Source of the DNA: Actinomycetales bacterium
GTDB lineage: Bacteria; Actinomycetota; Actinomycetes; Mycobacteriales; Micromonosporaceae
Length of the DNA stretch: 64,000 nucleotides
Reading direction: 5' to 3'
Assembly (NCBI GenBank): GCA_002919305.1
Contig: PKFB01000022.1
Location: 169,979 to 233,978, forward strand
Shown in pieces: positions 57,420-64,000 of this stretch. The notes under the pieces are model-generated. The model was not told where the DNA came from and ran no database searches. It saw nothing but the letters and a program-made list of their open reading frames with translations. Position 1 is the stretch's first letter, and each line of letters starts with the position of its first letter. A program made the translations under genes and the position numbers.

Positions 57420-59432
57420 GTGCCTGGAACATCATCTCCCTCTTATGCCCGTACCGCATCGGACAGGTCTCGGGCCAGGTACTCGGATGGTGTCCAGCTG
57501 AACCGGAAGGGGTCGGGCATCGCGGTCGTCCTCGCCGTGAGCGTCGCCGCGGTGATGGCCGTTCCCGTCCCTGTCGCCGCCCAACCGTCCCCTGAAGCCA
57601 GTGGTGCCGCCACCGCAGCTGACCAGCAGCCTGGCACGACGGTGTGCGACATCACCGCCGACGGGTTGCAGGAGATCAGTGGGCTGGTCGCGATCGACGG
57701 TGGTTTCTTTGCGATCCCTGATGACGGGGACACCGTCGATGTCTTTCAGCTCGACAGCGCCTGTGAGGTGGTCGCTGAGTTCAGCTTCGATAACGACCCG
57801 CGGGACACCGAAGACCTTGCTATGGCCGCCGACGGCGCTTTGTGGATCGCCGATACCGGGGACAACGCGGCCGCGGAGGAGGACTTCGACGACGCCCGGG
57901 AGACCGTGGCCCTGTGGCGGATCACTCCCGACCGTAGCGATATCGCCATCTACCGGTTCACGTATCCCGATCAACCGCACGATGCCGAGGCGTTGATCGT
58001 CGAGCCCGACGGCACGCCGGTGATCATCACGAAGGAGGTTGACGGGACCTCGGGGATTTATATCCCAGACGGGGAACTGGTAGAGGGAGACCCCATACCG
58101 CTGACGCTGGTCGGTGAGGTGACGTTCGAGGCCACCGGCACCGAAGGCAACCTGCTCGGTCTGGTAGGGCAACGACTGGCCACCGGCGCGGCTTTGTCTC
58201 CCGACGGGACGCGGGTACTTATCCGGACCTACTCCGACGCCTATGAGTGGGACGTCACCAACGGCGATGTGGTGGGCGCGTTAACCAACGGCACACCACG
58301 TATCACGCCCTTACCGGAGGAACCGCAGGGCGAAGCCATCACCTACAGCCACGACGGCAGAACCTTCTACACGGCGACGGAAGCGGTCAACAACGAACCG
58401 GCTCGGATCTACCAGTACACTCCGACCGCTCCGCCTCCGCCGACCCCCGCGACGAGCGATGCTGGGACGGAGATGAGCTGGTTCGACCGGCTTCAGTTCC
58501 AAGACATCACCCGGATGATCGCCGGGGTAGGGGTGTTTGGCCTTCTCCTGCTGCTGATCGGGATTTTGGGGATCTGGCTAGCCCGCCGACGGGCGCGAGA
58601 CCGCGCTGCAGGTGCCAAGAAGTCGGATGACGACGAGCCGGACTGGACACCCCGGGACCCGGATGATCCCGATGACGTCAGGGAGCTGGACGGCGGAGAT
58701 CCAGATGAGCCTGACGGGCCCGACGCCCCCGCGAGCGGGGAGCCCGTCGGTCGGGCCAAAGTGCCCCCACCGGCCGAGCCTGCCCCGCCAGGACCGGTAC
58801 CCGTGACCCAGCGGGGTCGAGCGACGGTTCCACCGCCATCCGGGAGCACTGGACGCGCGACCGTGCCGCAGGGGCGTGCAACACCCCCCGCGTCTAGTGG
58901 CCCGGTTCCGGTCCGGAATCCGGCCACGGGGGCCGTCGGGCGGGTCTCCGGGCGGGCCCCTCGGTCGACCGGTGCGAATCCGCAGGTGTCGGGTGCCAAT
59001 CCTCGGGTGACGGGTGCGAATTCGCAGGTGTCAGGCGCGAATCCTCGCGTGACGGGTGCTAACCCCCGGGTGACCGGGGCCAATCCCCGAGTAACGGGTG
59101 CCAATCCTCGGGTGACGGGTGCGAATTCGCAGGTGTCGGGTGCCAATCCTCGCGTGACCGGCGCCAATCCCGTCATTGGTTCTGCGCGACCACCGGCGGG
59201 TACGGACGCTCCGGTTCCGTCCGCTGGACGGGCGAGCGTCCCACCATCCCCCACCCCATCCCCCAGAAGACGGCTAGGCCAGACCGCTGTGCCTCCCGGT
59301 CGGGCATCCGTACCGCCTCGCCGTGAGCCCAGCGATATGGAGCGGGACGTCAATCCGCCGGAGCAGGGCGACGAATACCCTCGCCGTCCCAACTTCCGCA
59401 GGCGGCCTCACCCGCCGCATGACCCCCGGTGA
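57420..59432 (+). CDS. Secreted propeller-like domain with membrane anchor and repeat-rich tail
   Basis: From GTG 57420 the protein has 670 residues. A signal-like helix (about residues 32-55, IAVVLAVSVAAVMAVPVPVAA) is followed by an extracellular region of about 300 residues (SGLVAIDGGFFAIPDDGDTVDVF, ADGALWIADTGDNA, EGNLLGLVGQRLATGAALSPDGTRVLIRTYSDAYEW), which reads like a beta-propeller of the phytase/esterase-like type. A membrane helix follows at 366-388 (VGVFGLLLLLIGILGIWLA). The last 280 residues are cytosolic, disordered and rich in GRATVP-type motifs, with ten 7-residue repeats at 518-587. The function is unknown. The frame is open from 56952, but the earlier part looks non-coding; the start is uncertain. 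The gap 56946-57419 has, besides the hairpin, no other named feature. Confidence 0.72.
   Translation: MPGTSSPSYARTASDRSRARYSDGVQLNRKGSGIAVVLAVSVAAVMAVPVPVAAQPSPEASGAATAADQQPGTTVCDITADGLQEISGLVAIDGGFFAIPDDGDTVDVFQLDSACEVVAEFSFDNDPRDTEDLAMAADGALWIADTGDNAAAEEDFDDARETVALWRITPDRSDIAIYRFTYPDQPHDAEALIVEPDGTPVIITKEVDGTSGIYIPDGELVEGDPIPLTLVGEVTFEATGTEGNLLGLVGQRLATGAALSPDGTRVLIRTYSDAYEWDVTNGDVVGALTNGTPRITPLPEEPQGEAITYSHDGRTFYTATEAVNNEPARIYQYTPTAPPPPTPATSDAGTEMSWFDRLQFQDITRMIAGVGVFGLLLLLIGILGIWLARRRARDRAAGAKKSDDDEPDWTPRDPDDPDDVRELDGGDPDEPDGPDAPASGEPVGRAKVPPPAEPAPPGPVPVTQRGRATVPPPSGSTGRATVPQGRATPPASSGPVPVRNPATGAVGRVSGRAPRSTGANPQVSGANPRVTGANSQVSGANPRVTGANPRVTGANPRVTGANPRVTGANSQVSGANPRVTGANPVIGSARPPAGTDAPVPSAGRASVPPSPTPSPRRRLGQTAVPPGRASVPPRREPSDMERDVNPPEQGDEYPRRPNFRRRPHPPHDPR
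58971..59180 (+). repeat. Ten tandem 21-bp repeats encoding GANPRVT heptads
   Basis: Ten 21-bp units code for GANPQVS, GANPRVT, GANSQVS, four GANPRVT after one more GANPRVT block, GANSQVS, GANPRVT and GANPVIG. Synonymous differences between units show that the protein repeat, not only the DNA, is kept. It lies in the cytosolic tail of the membrane protein. Confidence 0.9.
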
Positions 59433-59442
59433 CGGGCTGTCT

Positions 59443-59479
59443 GGGTACGCGGGCGCAGAGGATCCTCACCCGCGTACCC
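59443..59479 (+). terminator. Terminator hairpin between the membrane protein gene and lexA
   Basis: GGGTACGCGGG (59443-59453) and CCCGCGTACCC (59469-59479) form a perfect 11-bp stem; the 15-base loop contains AGGATCCT. It begins 10 bp after the stop codon and could also serve the convergent lexA gene. Confidence 0.65.
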
Positions 59480-59662
59480 GGGCGTGCCGGGGCCGGACCT
59501 CCGCGAGCCGCAGGCAGGCCGGGCATACCCGGAGGCGGAACACACCCAGGTCGCACAGTGGTCGGACGCCCGTGTTCTGAGGCGTCAGAGCCGTCGCCAA
59601 GAGGCGGGGAAAGGCAGGGAACCGAGACAGGGCCACCCGGGGGCCCTCACCGGCCGGAGCGC

Positions 59663-60406
59663 TCAGATACGACGCAGTACAGAGACGACCTTGCCCAAAA
59701 TCGTCGCGTTGTCCCCGGGGATGGGGTCGTACACAGGGTTGTGCGGCACCAGCCAAACGCGTTTGTCCCGGACCCGATAGGTCTTGATCGTCGCCTCTCC
59801 GTCGATCATCGCGGCCACGATGTCCTCGTTGTCAGCGACGGGTTGCTGCCGGACCACCACCCAGTCGCCGTCACAGATCGCCGCGCCGATCATGGAGTCA
59901 CCCTTGACGCGGAGCAGAAAATGCGTCCCCTCCCCGACCAGCTCGCGTGGCAGCGGGAAGACATCCTCGATCGCCTCCTCGGCCAGGATCGGCCCGCCGG
60001 CGGCGATACGCCCCACGACGGGGACATAGGTGGGACGGGGCCGTGACTGGCTGCCGGTGATGTCGTTGCCTTCCCCGGGCACTCCCAAAGGGCGGACCTC
60101 GACCGCACGGGAACGGTTGGCGTCCTTACGGAGATACCCCTTACGCTCCAGGACCTTGAGCTGGTAGGCCACGCTGGACGCGGAGGCCAACCCCACCGCT
60201 TCACCGATCTCACGGACACTCGGCGGGTACCCTCGCTGCTCGACCGACTCGCGAATGAAGCGCACGATTTGGGCTTGCCGGATGGTCAGATCCCCCGGTA
60301 CTCCCGGTGACGGGGACGCCCCCGGGTTCGTCAGCGCCTTCTCGCGGCGCGCGGTGGAACCACCGGTCCGGGACCGGCGGACCCCGGCGCGGTCGTCGGT
60401 CGCCAC
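59663..60406 (-). CDS. lexA: SOS repressor LexA
   Basis: LexA represses SOS genes and cleaves itself when RecA is activated. From GTG 60406 the protein has 247 residues: a disordered basic start (1-38), a winged helix (39-105, [29 protein letters not shown]), the cleavage site A136-G137 in RIAAGGPI, and the catalytic pair S171 (GDSM) and K208 (TIKTY). GTG 60406 follows AGGAGG by six bases; the frame opens five codons earlier with TTG. A LexA-like box lies at 60611-60624. Confidence 0.95.
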   Translation of the reverse strand: MATDDRAGVRRSRTGGSTARREKALTNPGASPSPGVPGDLTIRQAQIVRFIRESVEQRGYPPSVREIGEAVGLASASSVAYQLKVLERKGYLRKDANRSRAVEVRPLGVPGEGNDITGSQSRPRPTYVPVVGRIAAGGPILAEEAIEDVFPLPRELVGEGTHFLLRVKGDSMIGAAICDGDWVVVRQQPVADNEDIVAAMIDGEATIKTYRVRDKRVWLVPHNPVYDPIPGDNATILGKVVSVLRRI

Positions 60407-60610
60407 GTCGGTCCTCCTCAAATCGAGCGTCTAACCGGGTGTGCCTGGCGGCTTATCCGGTCACTGGTGTAGGCCCGCTCATCAGCGAGCCCTCGGGCCG
60501 CGTTTCGGCCGTTCTCTCCGCTCGTGCGGTAAAGAACGGTCTTGCCAGGTGTGCACAGTAGCCGCGCACGCCGTACGTACATGCACAGTAGTCGGATCAT
60601 GACCCGTGAT

Positions 60611-60624
60611 CAAACACCTGTTCG
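60611..60624. promoter_or_regulatory. LexA box upstream of lexA
   Basis: CAAAC-ACCT-GTTCG differs from the consensus CGAAC-N4-GTTCG at one base. It lies about 205 bp from the lexA start in the 312-bp divergent spacer, consistent with autoregulation. Confidence 0.65.
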
Positions 60625-60682
60625 AAGTGGTGTGTTGTGTCTGCTCGCTTTCCCCTCCGGAATCTGATAGATGTCGTACATG

Positions 60683-60705
60683 CGTTCGATCGAACGGCCG
60701 TTCGA
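60683..60705. promoter_or_regulatory. Overlapping LexA-type palindromes before the SOS membrane protein gene
   Basis: CGTTCGATCGAACG (60683-60696) and TCGAACGGCCGTTCGA (60690-60705) are both perfect palindromes. The second contains the exact SOS box CGAAC-GGCC-GTTCG (60691-60704), only 14 bp before the ATG at 60719. Confidence 0.9.
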
Positions 60706-60718
60706 TAGGGGGTACACC

Positions 60719-61237
60719 ATGGGCGCTTCGATCGACACATCAGGGCGCAGCAGGCGGCGCACGACCGGTACGCGCGGCAGGCGGGGGCACCTTCGGCTGG
60801 TTCAGGAGTGGGAGCGCGCATCCGACGTGATGGCCGAGATGGCGCTGGTATCCCACCCCGCCCGTGCCGTGCCCAGGGGGACGACGCGGGCGGCAACGAG
60901 GACGCGGGCGGTGGTGCAGCCGCGACCGACGGATGAACGGCGTCCGGTCCGGGGCCGGCGTCCCCAGCGCTCATCTGCCCGCAGGAAAAAGCGCGCCCCT
61001 ATCCGGCTGACCCGGCGCGGGCGCGCCGTGCTGTTCACCGTGGTGCTGCTTGTGGCCAACGCTCTGCTCGGGGTGGGGTCTACCGCGGAACGGTCCGCCG
61101 GTTCGTCATCGCATCCGGTGGCGCCAGAGGTGTCCGCGGCGTATCCGGCGCTGACGGTGCCGCACCCTTGGGAGGACTATCACCCACTCCAGAGCGCGCG
61201 GTACGCGCCCGCTGAGGTCCCTTTACTGGGCCTGTGA
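60719..61237 (+). CDS. SOS-controlled small membrane protein at the Rv2719c/YneA-type position
   Basis: A 172-residue protein with an Arg-rich cytosolic part (to about 105), one membrane helix (about 105-123, GRAVLFTVVLLVANALLGVG) and a 50-residue external tail ending in VPLLGL. In Mycobacterium the gene between lexA and nrdR encodes a LexA-controlled, LysM-bearing cell division inhibitor. Here the position, divergence, SOS box and membrane plan agree, but I see no LysM domain. ATG 60719 follows AGGGGG. A role in SOS division arrest is inference. Confidence 0.7.
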   Translation: MGASIDTSGRSRRRTTGTRGRRGHLRLVQEWERASDVMAEMALVSHPARAVPRGTTRAATRTRAVVQPRPTDERRPVRGRRPQRSSARRKKRAPIRLTRRGRAVLFTVVLLVANALLGVGSTAERSAGSSSHPVAPEVSAAYPALTVPHPWEDYHPLQSARYAPAEVPLLGL

Positions 61238-61466
61238 CGCGAGGGATGAGGCTCGGGAAAGCGATGTCCCGATAGGAGATGACGCCCTCAGCGGTGAGAG
61301 GACTCGGTGTCGTCGACGGGTGGCCGATGGGTGGCGGTGACGCCGAACGCGCGCTTACCGCTGTCGGGATCCGAATAGACGTGTCTAACGCTCTATCACA
61401 TCGGGCGCCGCGGGTACCCGGTTCTCGTGGATCATGCGACCAACGCCACGCAGTGGCGGGGCTGAG

Positions 61467-61516
61467 TTGCAAGATCCGGATCTGGGGAATAGCGTCAACG
61501 GCACAACATCTTGTGG
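61467..61516 (+). promoter_or_regulatory. nrdR promoter with paired NrdR-type operators
   Basis: TTGCAA (61467-61472), a 17-base spacer and TAGCGT (61490-61495) form a good promoter with a start near 61502. The palindrome AGATCCGGATCT (61472-61483) fills the spacer. CACAA-CATC-TTGTG (61502-61515) covers the start and agrees with the published NrdR-box pattern ACACWATATATWGTGT at its conserved positions. The two centres are 31 bp apart, about three helical turns. Confidence 0.6.
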
Positions 61517-61531
61517 TGACAGCCGTGTAAG

Positions 61532-61572
61532 TTATCCACAGGTTGGGCTGGTTGTCCACAGGGTCATCCACA
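61532..61572 (+). promoter_or_regulatory. Cluster of three DnaA boxes upstream of nrdR
   Basis: TTATCCACA (61532-61540), TTGTCCACA (61552-61560) and TCATCCACA (61564-61572) are in the same orientation. The first two are canonical DnaA boxes. They lie in the predicted nrdR leader, not next to dnaA/dnaN, so they are not a normal oriC. Confidence 0.75.
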
Positions 61573-61702
61573 GACCCCGGCCGCCGGACCACTTCGTGGA
61601 GCTATAGCGGGCCCGCAAGCGCGCTTATCAGGCGCGTGCTGCCGCTTGCCCGCGGCCAGGGGTCGCCGCAGTCCAGACGACGCCGAGAAGGGAGAGTGCG
61701 GC

Positions 61703-62209
61703 ATGCGATGCCCGTACTGCCGGCATCCCGACTCCAGGGTGGTCGACTCGCGGGAAGCCGAGGACGGCCAGATCATCCGGCGGCGTCGGGCGTGTCAGGC
61801 GTGTACCCGACGGTTCACCACCGTCGAAGAAGCGGTCCTGGCCGTGGTGAAACGCAGCGGCGTCACAGAACCCTTCAGCCGAGAGAAGATCATCGCGGGG
61901 GTTCGTAAAGCCTGCCAGGGACGACCGGTTGATGACGATGCCATCGCCTTGCTCGCACAACGAGTAGAAGAGACCGTCCGGGCCCGAGGAGCGGCTGAGA
62001 TCCCCAGTCACGAGGTCGGGCTGGCGATCCTCGGGCCGCTGCGGGAATTGGACGAGGTCGCGTATTTGCGATTCGCCAGTGTTTATCGGTCCTTCGAGTC
62101 CCTCGAAGACTTCGAGCGGGAGATTCAAGCCTTGCGCGCCGCCAAGCAGAACGAAGACGGCGGCGGTGACCCGGCACATAACGGCAGGGTCGGCACCGCC
62201 AAGAGCTGA
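61703..62209 (+). CDS. nrdR: Transcriptional repressor NrdR
   Basis: NrdR represses ribonucleotide reductase genes when bound to dATP/ATP. The 168-residue protein has the N-terminal zinc ribbon (C3, C6, C31, C34 in MRCPYC ... CQAC) followed by an ATP-cone domain (about 46-136, [24 protein letters not shown]). ATG 61703 follows GAAGGGAGAG; the frame opens earlier at 61646 without family support. nrdJ follows after 211 bp. Confidence 0.96.
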   Translation: MRCPYCRHPDSRVVDSREAEDGQIIRRRRACQACTRRFTTVEEAVLAVVKRSGVTEPFSREKIIAGVRKACQGRPVDDDAIALLAQRVEETVRARGAAEIPSHEVGLAILGPLRELDEVAYLRFASVYRSFESLEDFEREIQALRAAKQNEDGGGDPAHNGRVGTAKS

Positions 62210-62370
62210 GCAGAAGACGTGAGCGCCGGTACGCCGGTGCGTCGGTCCTCAGGCGGGCCCATCGACGAACGTCGCCACGCCGTGCACGGACCCGGTGAGC
62301 GACCGGGGGCTAACCCGTGCCTTAGGACGGGACACAACCGAAAAACCGGCATAAGTCGATAAACGGGGTA

Positions 62371-62398
62371 TCCAGTCCGAAAGCAATGCCGGACTGGA
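62371..62398 (+). promoter_or_regulatory. Hairpin between nrdR and nrdJ
   Basis: TCCAGTCCG (62371-62379) and CGGACTGGA (62390-62398) form a perfect 9-bp stem with a 10-base loop, about ten bases before the nrdJ ribosome binding site. It could attenuate or stabilise the nrdJ message. Confidence 0.5.
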
Positions 62399-62420
62399 CG
62401 AAGACAGAGGGGGAAGCACC

Positions 62421-64000
62421 ATGACCGAGGCCGTGGGAACCGCGTCCGACACGGCAACCGGGGATGACGAGACAGCCCGCTCTAGCACCGTAAAAGGGCG
62501 TAAGGATTCAGGTACCAAACGCGGTAAGGGGATCCGGGTCAACCGGGTGTGGACCACCGAGGGGATCCACCCCTATGACCAGGTCACCTGGGAACGCCGC
62601 GACGTGGTGATGACCAACTGGCGGGACGGCTCGGTCAGCTTCGAGCAGCGGGGCGTGGAGTTCCCTAGTTTCTGGAGCATCAACGCCACCAACATCGTCA
62701 CGTCCAAGTACTTCCGGGGCGCGGTCGGCACCCCGCAGCGGGAGTGGAGCCTGCGGCAGCTGATCGACCGGGTGGCCAAGACCTACCGTGCGGCCGGTGA
62801 GCAGCACGGATATTTCGCCTCCCCCGCCGACGCGGAGATCTTCGAGCAAGAGCTGATCTGGATGCTGCTGCACCAGGTGTTCAGCTTCAACTCCCCGGTG
62901 TGGTTCAACGTCGGAACCACATCGCCCCAGCAGGTGTCAGCCTGCTTCATCCTCTCCGTGGATGACTCCATGGAGTCCATCCTGGACTGGTACAAGGAAG
63001 AGGGGATGATCTTCAAGGGCGGCTCCGGAGCGGGGGTGAACCTCTCCCGCATCCGCTCCTCCAAGGAGCTGCTCTCCTCCGGTGGTACCGCGTCCGGCCC
63101 GGTCAGCTTCATGCGCGGCGCCGACGCCAGCGCAGGCACCATCAAGTCCGGTGGCGCCACCCGGCGGGCCGCCAAGATGGTGATCCTGGATGTGGACCAC
63201 CCCGACATCGAGGAGTTCATCGAGACCAAGGCCCGGGAGGAACACAAGATCCGCGCCCTGCGTGACGCAGGGTTCGACATGGATCTCGGCGGCGCGGACA
63301 TCGTTAGCGTTCAGTACCAGAACGCCAACAACTCGGTACGCGTCTCCGACGAGTTCATGCGTGCCGTGGAGAACGACGGCACCTTCGACCTCCTGGCCCG
63401 TCTGGATGGGCGCGTCGTGGAGACCGTGCGGGCCCGCGACCTGTTCCGCAAGATGGCCCAGGCCGCCTGGGAGTGCGGCGACCCCGGAATCCAGTACGAC
63501 GACACCATCAACGACTGGCACACCAGCCCAGAGGCCGGCCGGATCACCGCCAGCAACCCCTGCAGCGAGTACCTGCACCTGGACAACTCCTCCTGCAACC
63601 TGGCCTCGCTGAACCTGATGAAGTTCCTGCGGGAGGACGGGTCCTTCGACATCGAGAAGTTTGTGCGGTCGGTGGAGCTGGTCATCACCGCGATGGACAT
63701 CTCCATCTGCTTCGCCGACTTCCCCACCGAGAAGATCGCCAAGACCACCCGTGCGTACCGGCAGCTCGGTATCGGGTACGCCAACCTGGGGGCCCTGCTG
63801 ATGGCCTCCGGCCTGCCCTATGACTCCGACGCTGGTCGCGCGCTGGCCGCCAGCATCACCAGCCTGATGACCGCCACCGCGTACCGGCGCTCCGCCGAGC
63901 TGGCCGGCATCGTCGGACCCTACGAGGGGTACGCGCGCGACGCCGAGGCACACAAGCGGGTGATGCGCAAGCACGCCGCCGCCAACGACCAGCTCCGCCC
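62421..64000 (+). CDS. nrdJ: Adenosylcobalamin-dependent (class II) ribonucleotide reductase, 5' part
   Basis: NrdJ reduces ribonucleotides using coenzyme B12 instead of a NrdB radical subunit. About 526 residues are visible and the frame is open at the window end, so the gene is cut. Marks are SFNSPVWFNVG, QQVSACFILSVDDSMESIL (first active-site Cys), GGSGAGVNLSRIRSS, and NPCSEYLHLDNSSCNLASLNL (NPCSE motif). The first about 40 residues are low in complexity. ATG 62421 follows GAGGGGGAAG. The nrdR-nrdJ order is that of Streptomyces. Confidence 0.96.
   Translation, partial: MTEAVGTASDTATGDDETARSSTVKGRKDSGTKRGKGIRVNRVWTTEGIHPYDQVTWERRDVVMTNWRDGSVSFEQRGVEFPSFWSINATNIVTSKYFRGAVGTPQREWSLRQLIDRVAKTYRAAGEQHGYFASPADAEIFEQELIWMLLHQVFSFNSPVWFNVGTTSPQQVSACFILSVDDSMESILDWYKEEGMIFKGGSGAGVNLSRIRSSKELLSSGGTASGPVSFMRGADASAGTIKSGGATRRAAKMVILDVDHPDIEEFIETKAREEHKIRALRDAGFDMDLGGADIVSVQYQNANNSVRVSDEFMRAVENDGTFDLLARLDGRVVETVRARDLFRKMAQAAWECGDPGIQYDDTINDWHTSPEAGRITASNPCSEYLHLDNSSCNLASLNLMKFLREDGSFDIEKFVRSVELVITAMDISICFADFPTEKIAKTTRAYRQLGIGYANLGALLMASGLPYDSDAGRALAASITSLMTATAYRRSAELAGIVGPYEGYARDAEAHKRVMRKHAAANDQLR

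Noticed and set aside
58971..59180. CRISPR-like array
   Set aside because: The 21-bp repeats have no spacers and encode regular heptads inside an open frame.
61532..61572. Chromosomal origin oriC
   Set aside because: Only three DnaA boxes, no AT-rich unwinding element, and neither dnaA nor dnaN nearby.
62937..63974. A 345-residue antisense frame in nrdJ
   Set aside because: Gly/Val/His-rich composition typical of the reverse of a GC-rich gene; nrdJ is unmistakable on the other strand.

Overview
The window is a GC-rich (by eye about two-thirds G+C) chromosomal segment of an actinobacterium (Actinomycetota). Evidence: high-GC codon use with many GTG starts, dense 4-bp gene overlaps, LexA boxes of the actinobacterial CGAAC-N4-GTTCG type, a ClgR-PspA stress module, a GluABCD-type glutamate transporter, an F420-type luciferase-like oxidoreductase, and NrdR with a class II ribonucleotide reductase. 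The gene order pnp, pepR, dapB ... thyX, dapA, rnj, ftsK ... pgsA, cinA, clgR, pspA ... recA, recX ... miaB, miaA, dapF, hflX, lexA, nrdR is the conserved actinobacterial order known from Mycobacterium and Streptomyces, so most of the window is core genome. The genus cannot be fixed from the sequence alone. No insertion sequence, prophage, CRISPR array, rRNA or tRNA was found.

Layout. 1-5000: end of rpsO, polynucleotide phosphorylase, an M16 protease and DapB. 4900-8700: an acetyltransferase divergent from an AlkX/YcaQ-like repair protein, a DUF2752 membrane protein and a ribbon-helix-helix protein. 8700-17900: thyX, dapA, RNase J, ftsK, rimO, pgsA and pncC, mostly tightly packed. 18100-20450: clgR, pspA and a PspM-like membrane protein, an envelope-stress block. 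20450-34800: accessory and housekeeping genes: Nei-type glycosylase, SAM hydrolase, a GNAT/adenine-phosphoribosyltransferase fusion, an LLM oxidoreductase, the large helicase Lhr, a PPOX-GNAT fusion divergent from a MocR regulator, and an MFS transporter. 34800-43400: DUF3046, then a phytanoyl-CoA-type dioxygenase and a two-component system lying before recA-recX-rny. 43500-47400: gluABCD on the minus strand. 47600-57000: miaB, a DUF349 protein, miaA-dapF, malic enzyme and hflX. 57400-64000: a large repeat-tailed membrane protein, lexA, a divergent SOS-controlled membrane protein, nrdR and the start of nrdJ, which runs off the window.

How the parts work together. DapA, DapB and DapF supply meso-diaminopimelate and lysine. 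PNPase, RNase J and RNase Y form an RNA-decay set. MiaA and MiaB make ms2i6A in tRNA. ThyX and NrdR/NrdJ supply DNA precursors. RecA, RecX, LexA and the gene beside lexA form an SOS unit with three recognisable LexA boxes. ClgR, PspA and the PspM-like protein form an envelope-stress unit.

The less ordinary observations are: a paired operator plus three DnaA boxes in front of nrdR; an SOS-controlled membrane protein at the usual position of the LysM-type division inhibitor but without LysM; a GNAT-APRT fusion beside a SAM hydrolase; a dioxygenase/two-component block inside the DUF3046-recA neighbourhood; a repeat of -10-like hexamers placed 6-9 nt before start codons, suggesting many leaderless mRNAs; and several strong palindromes in gene-free stretches.
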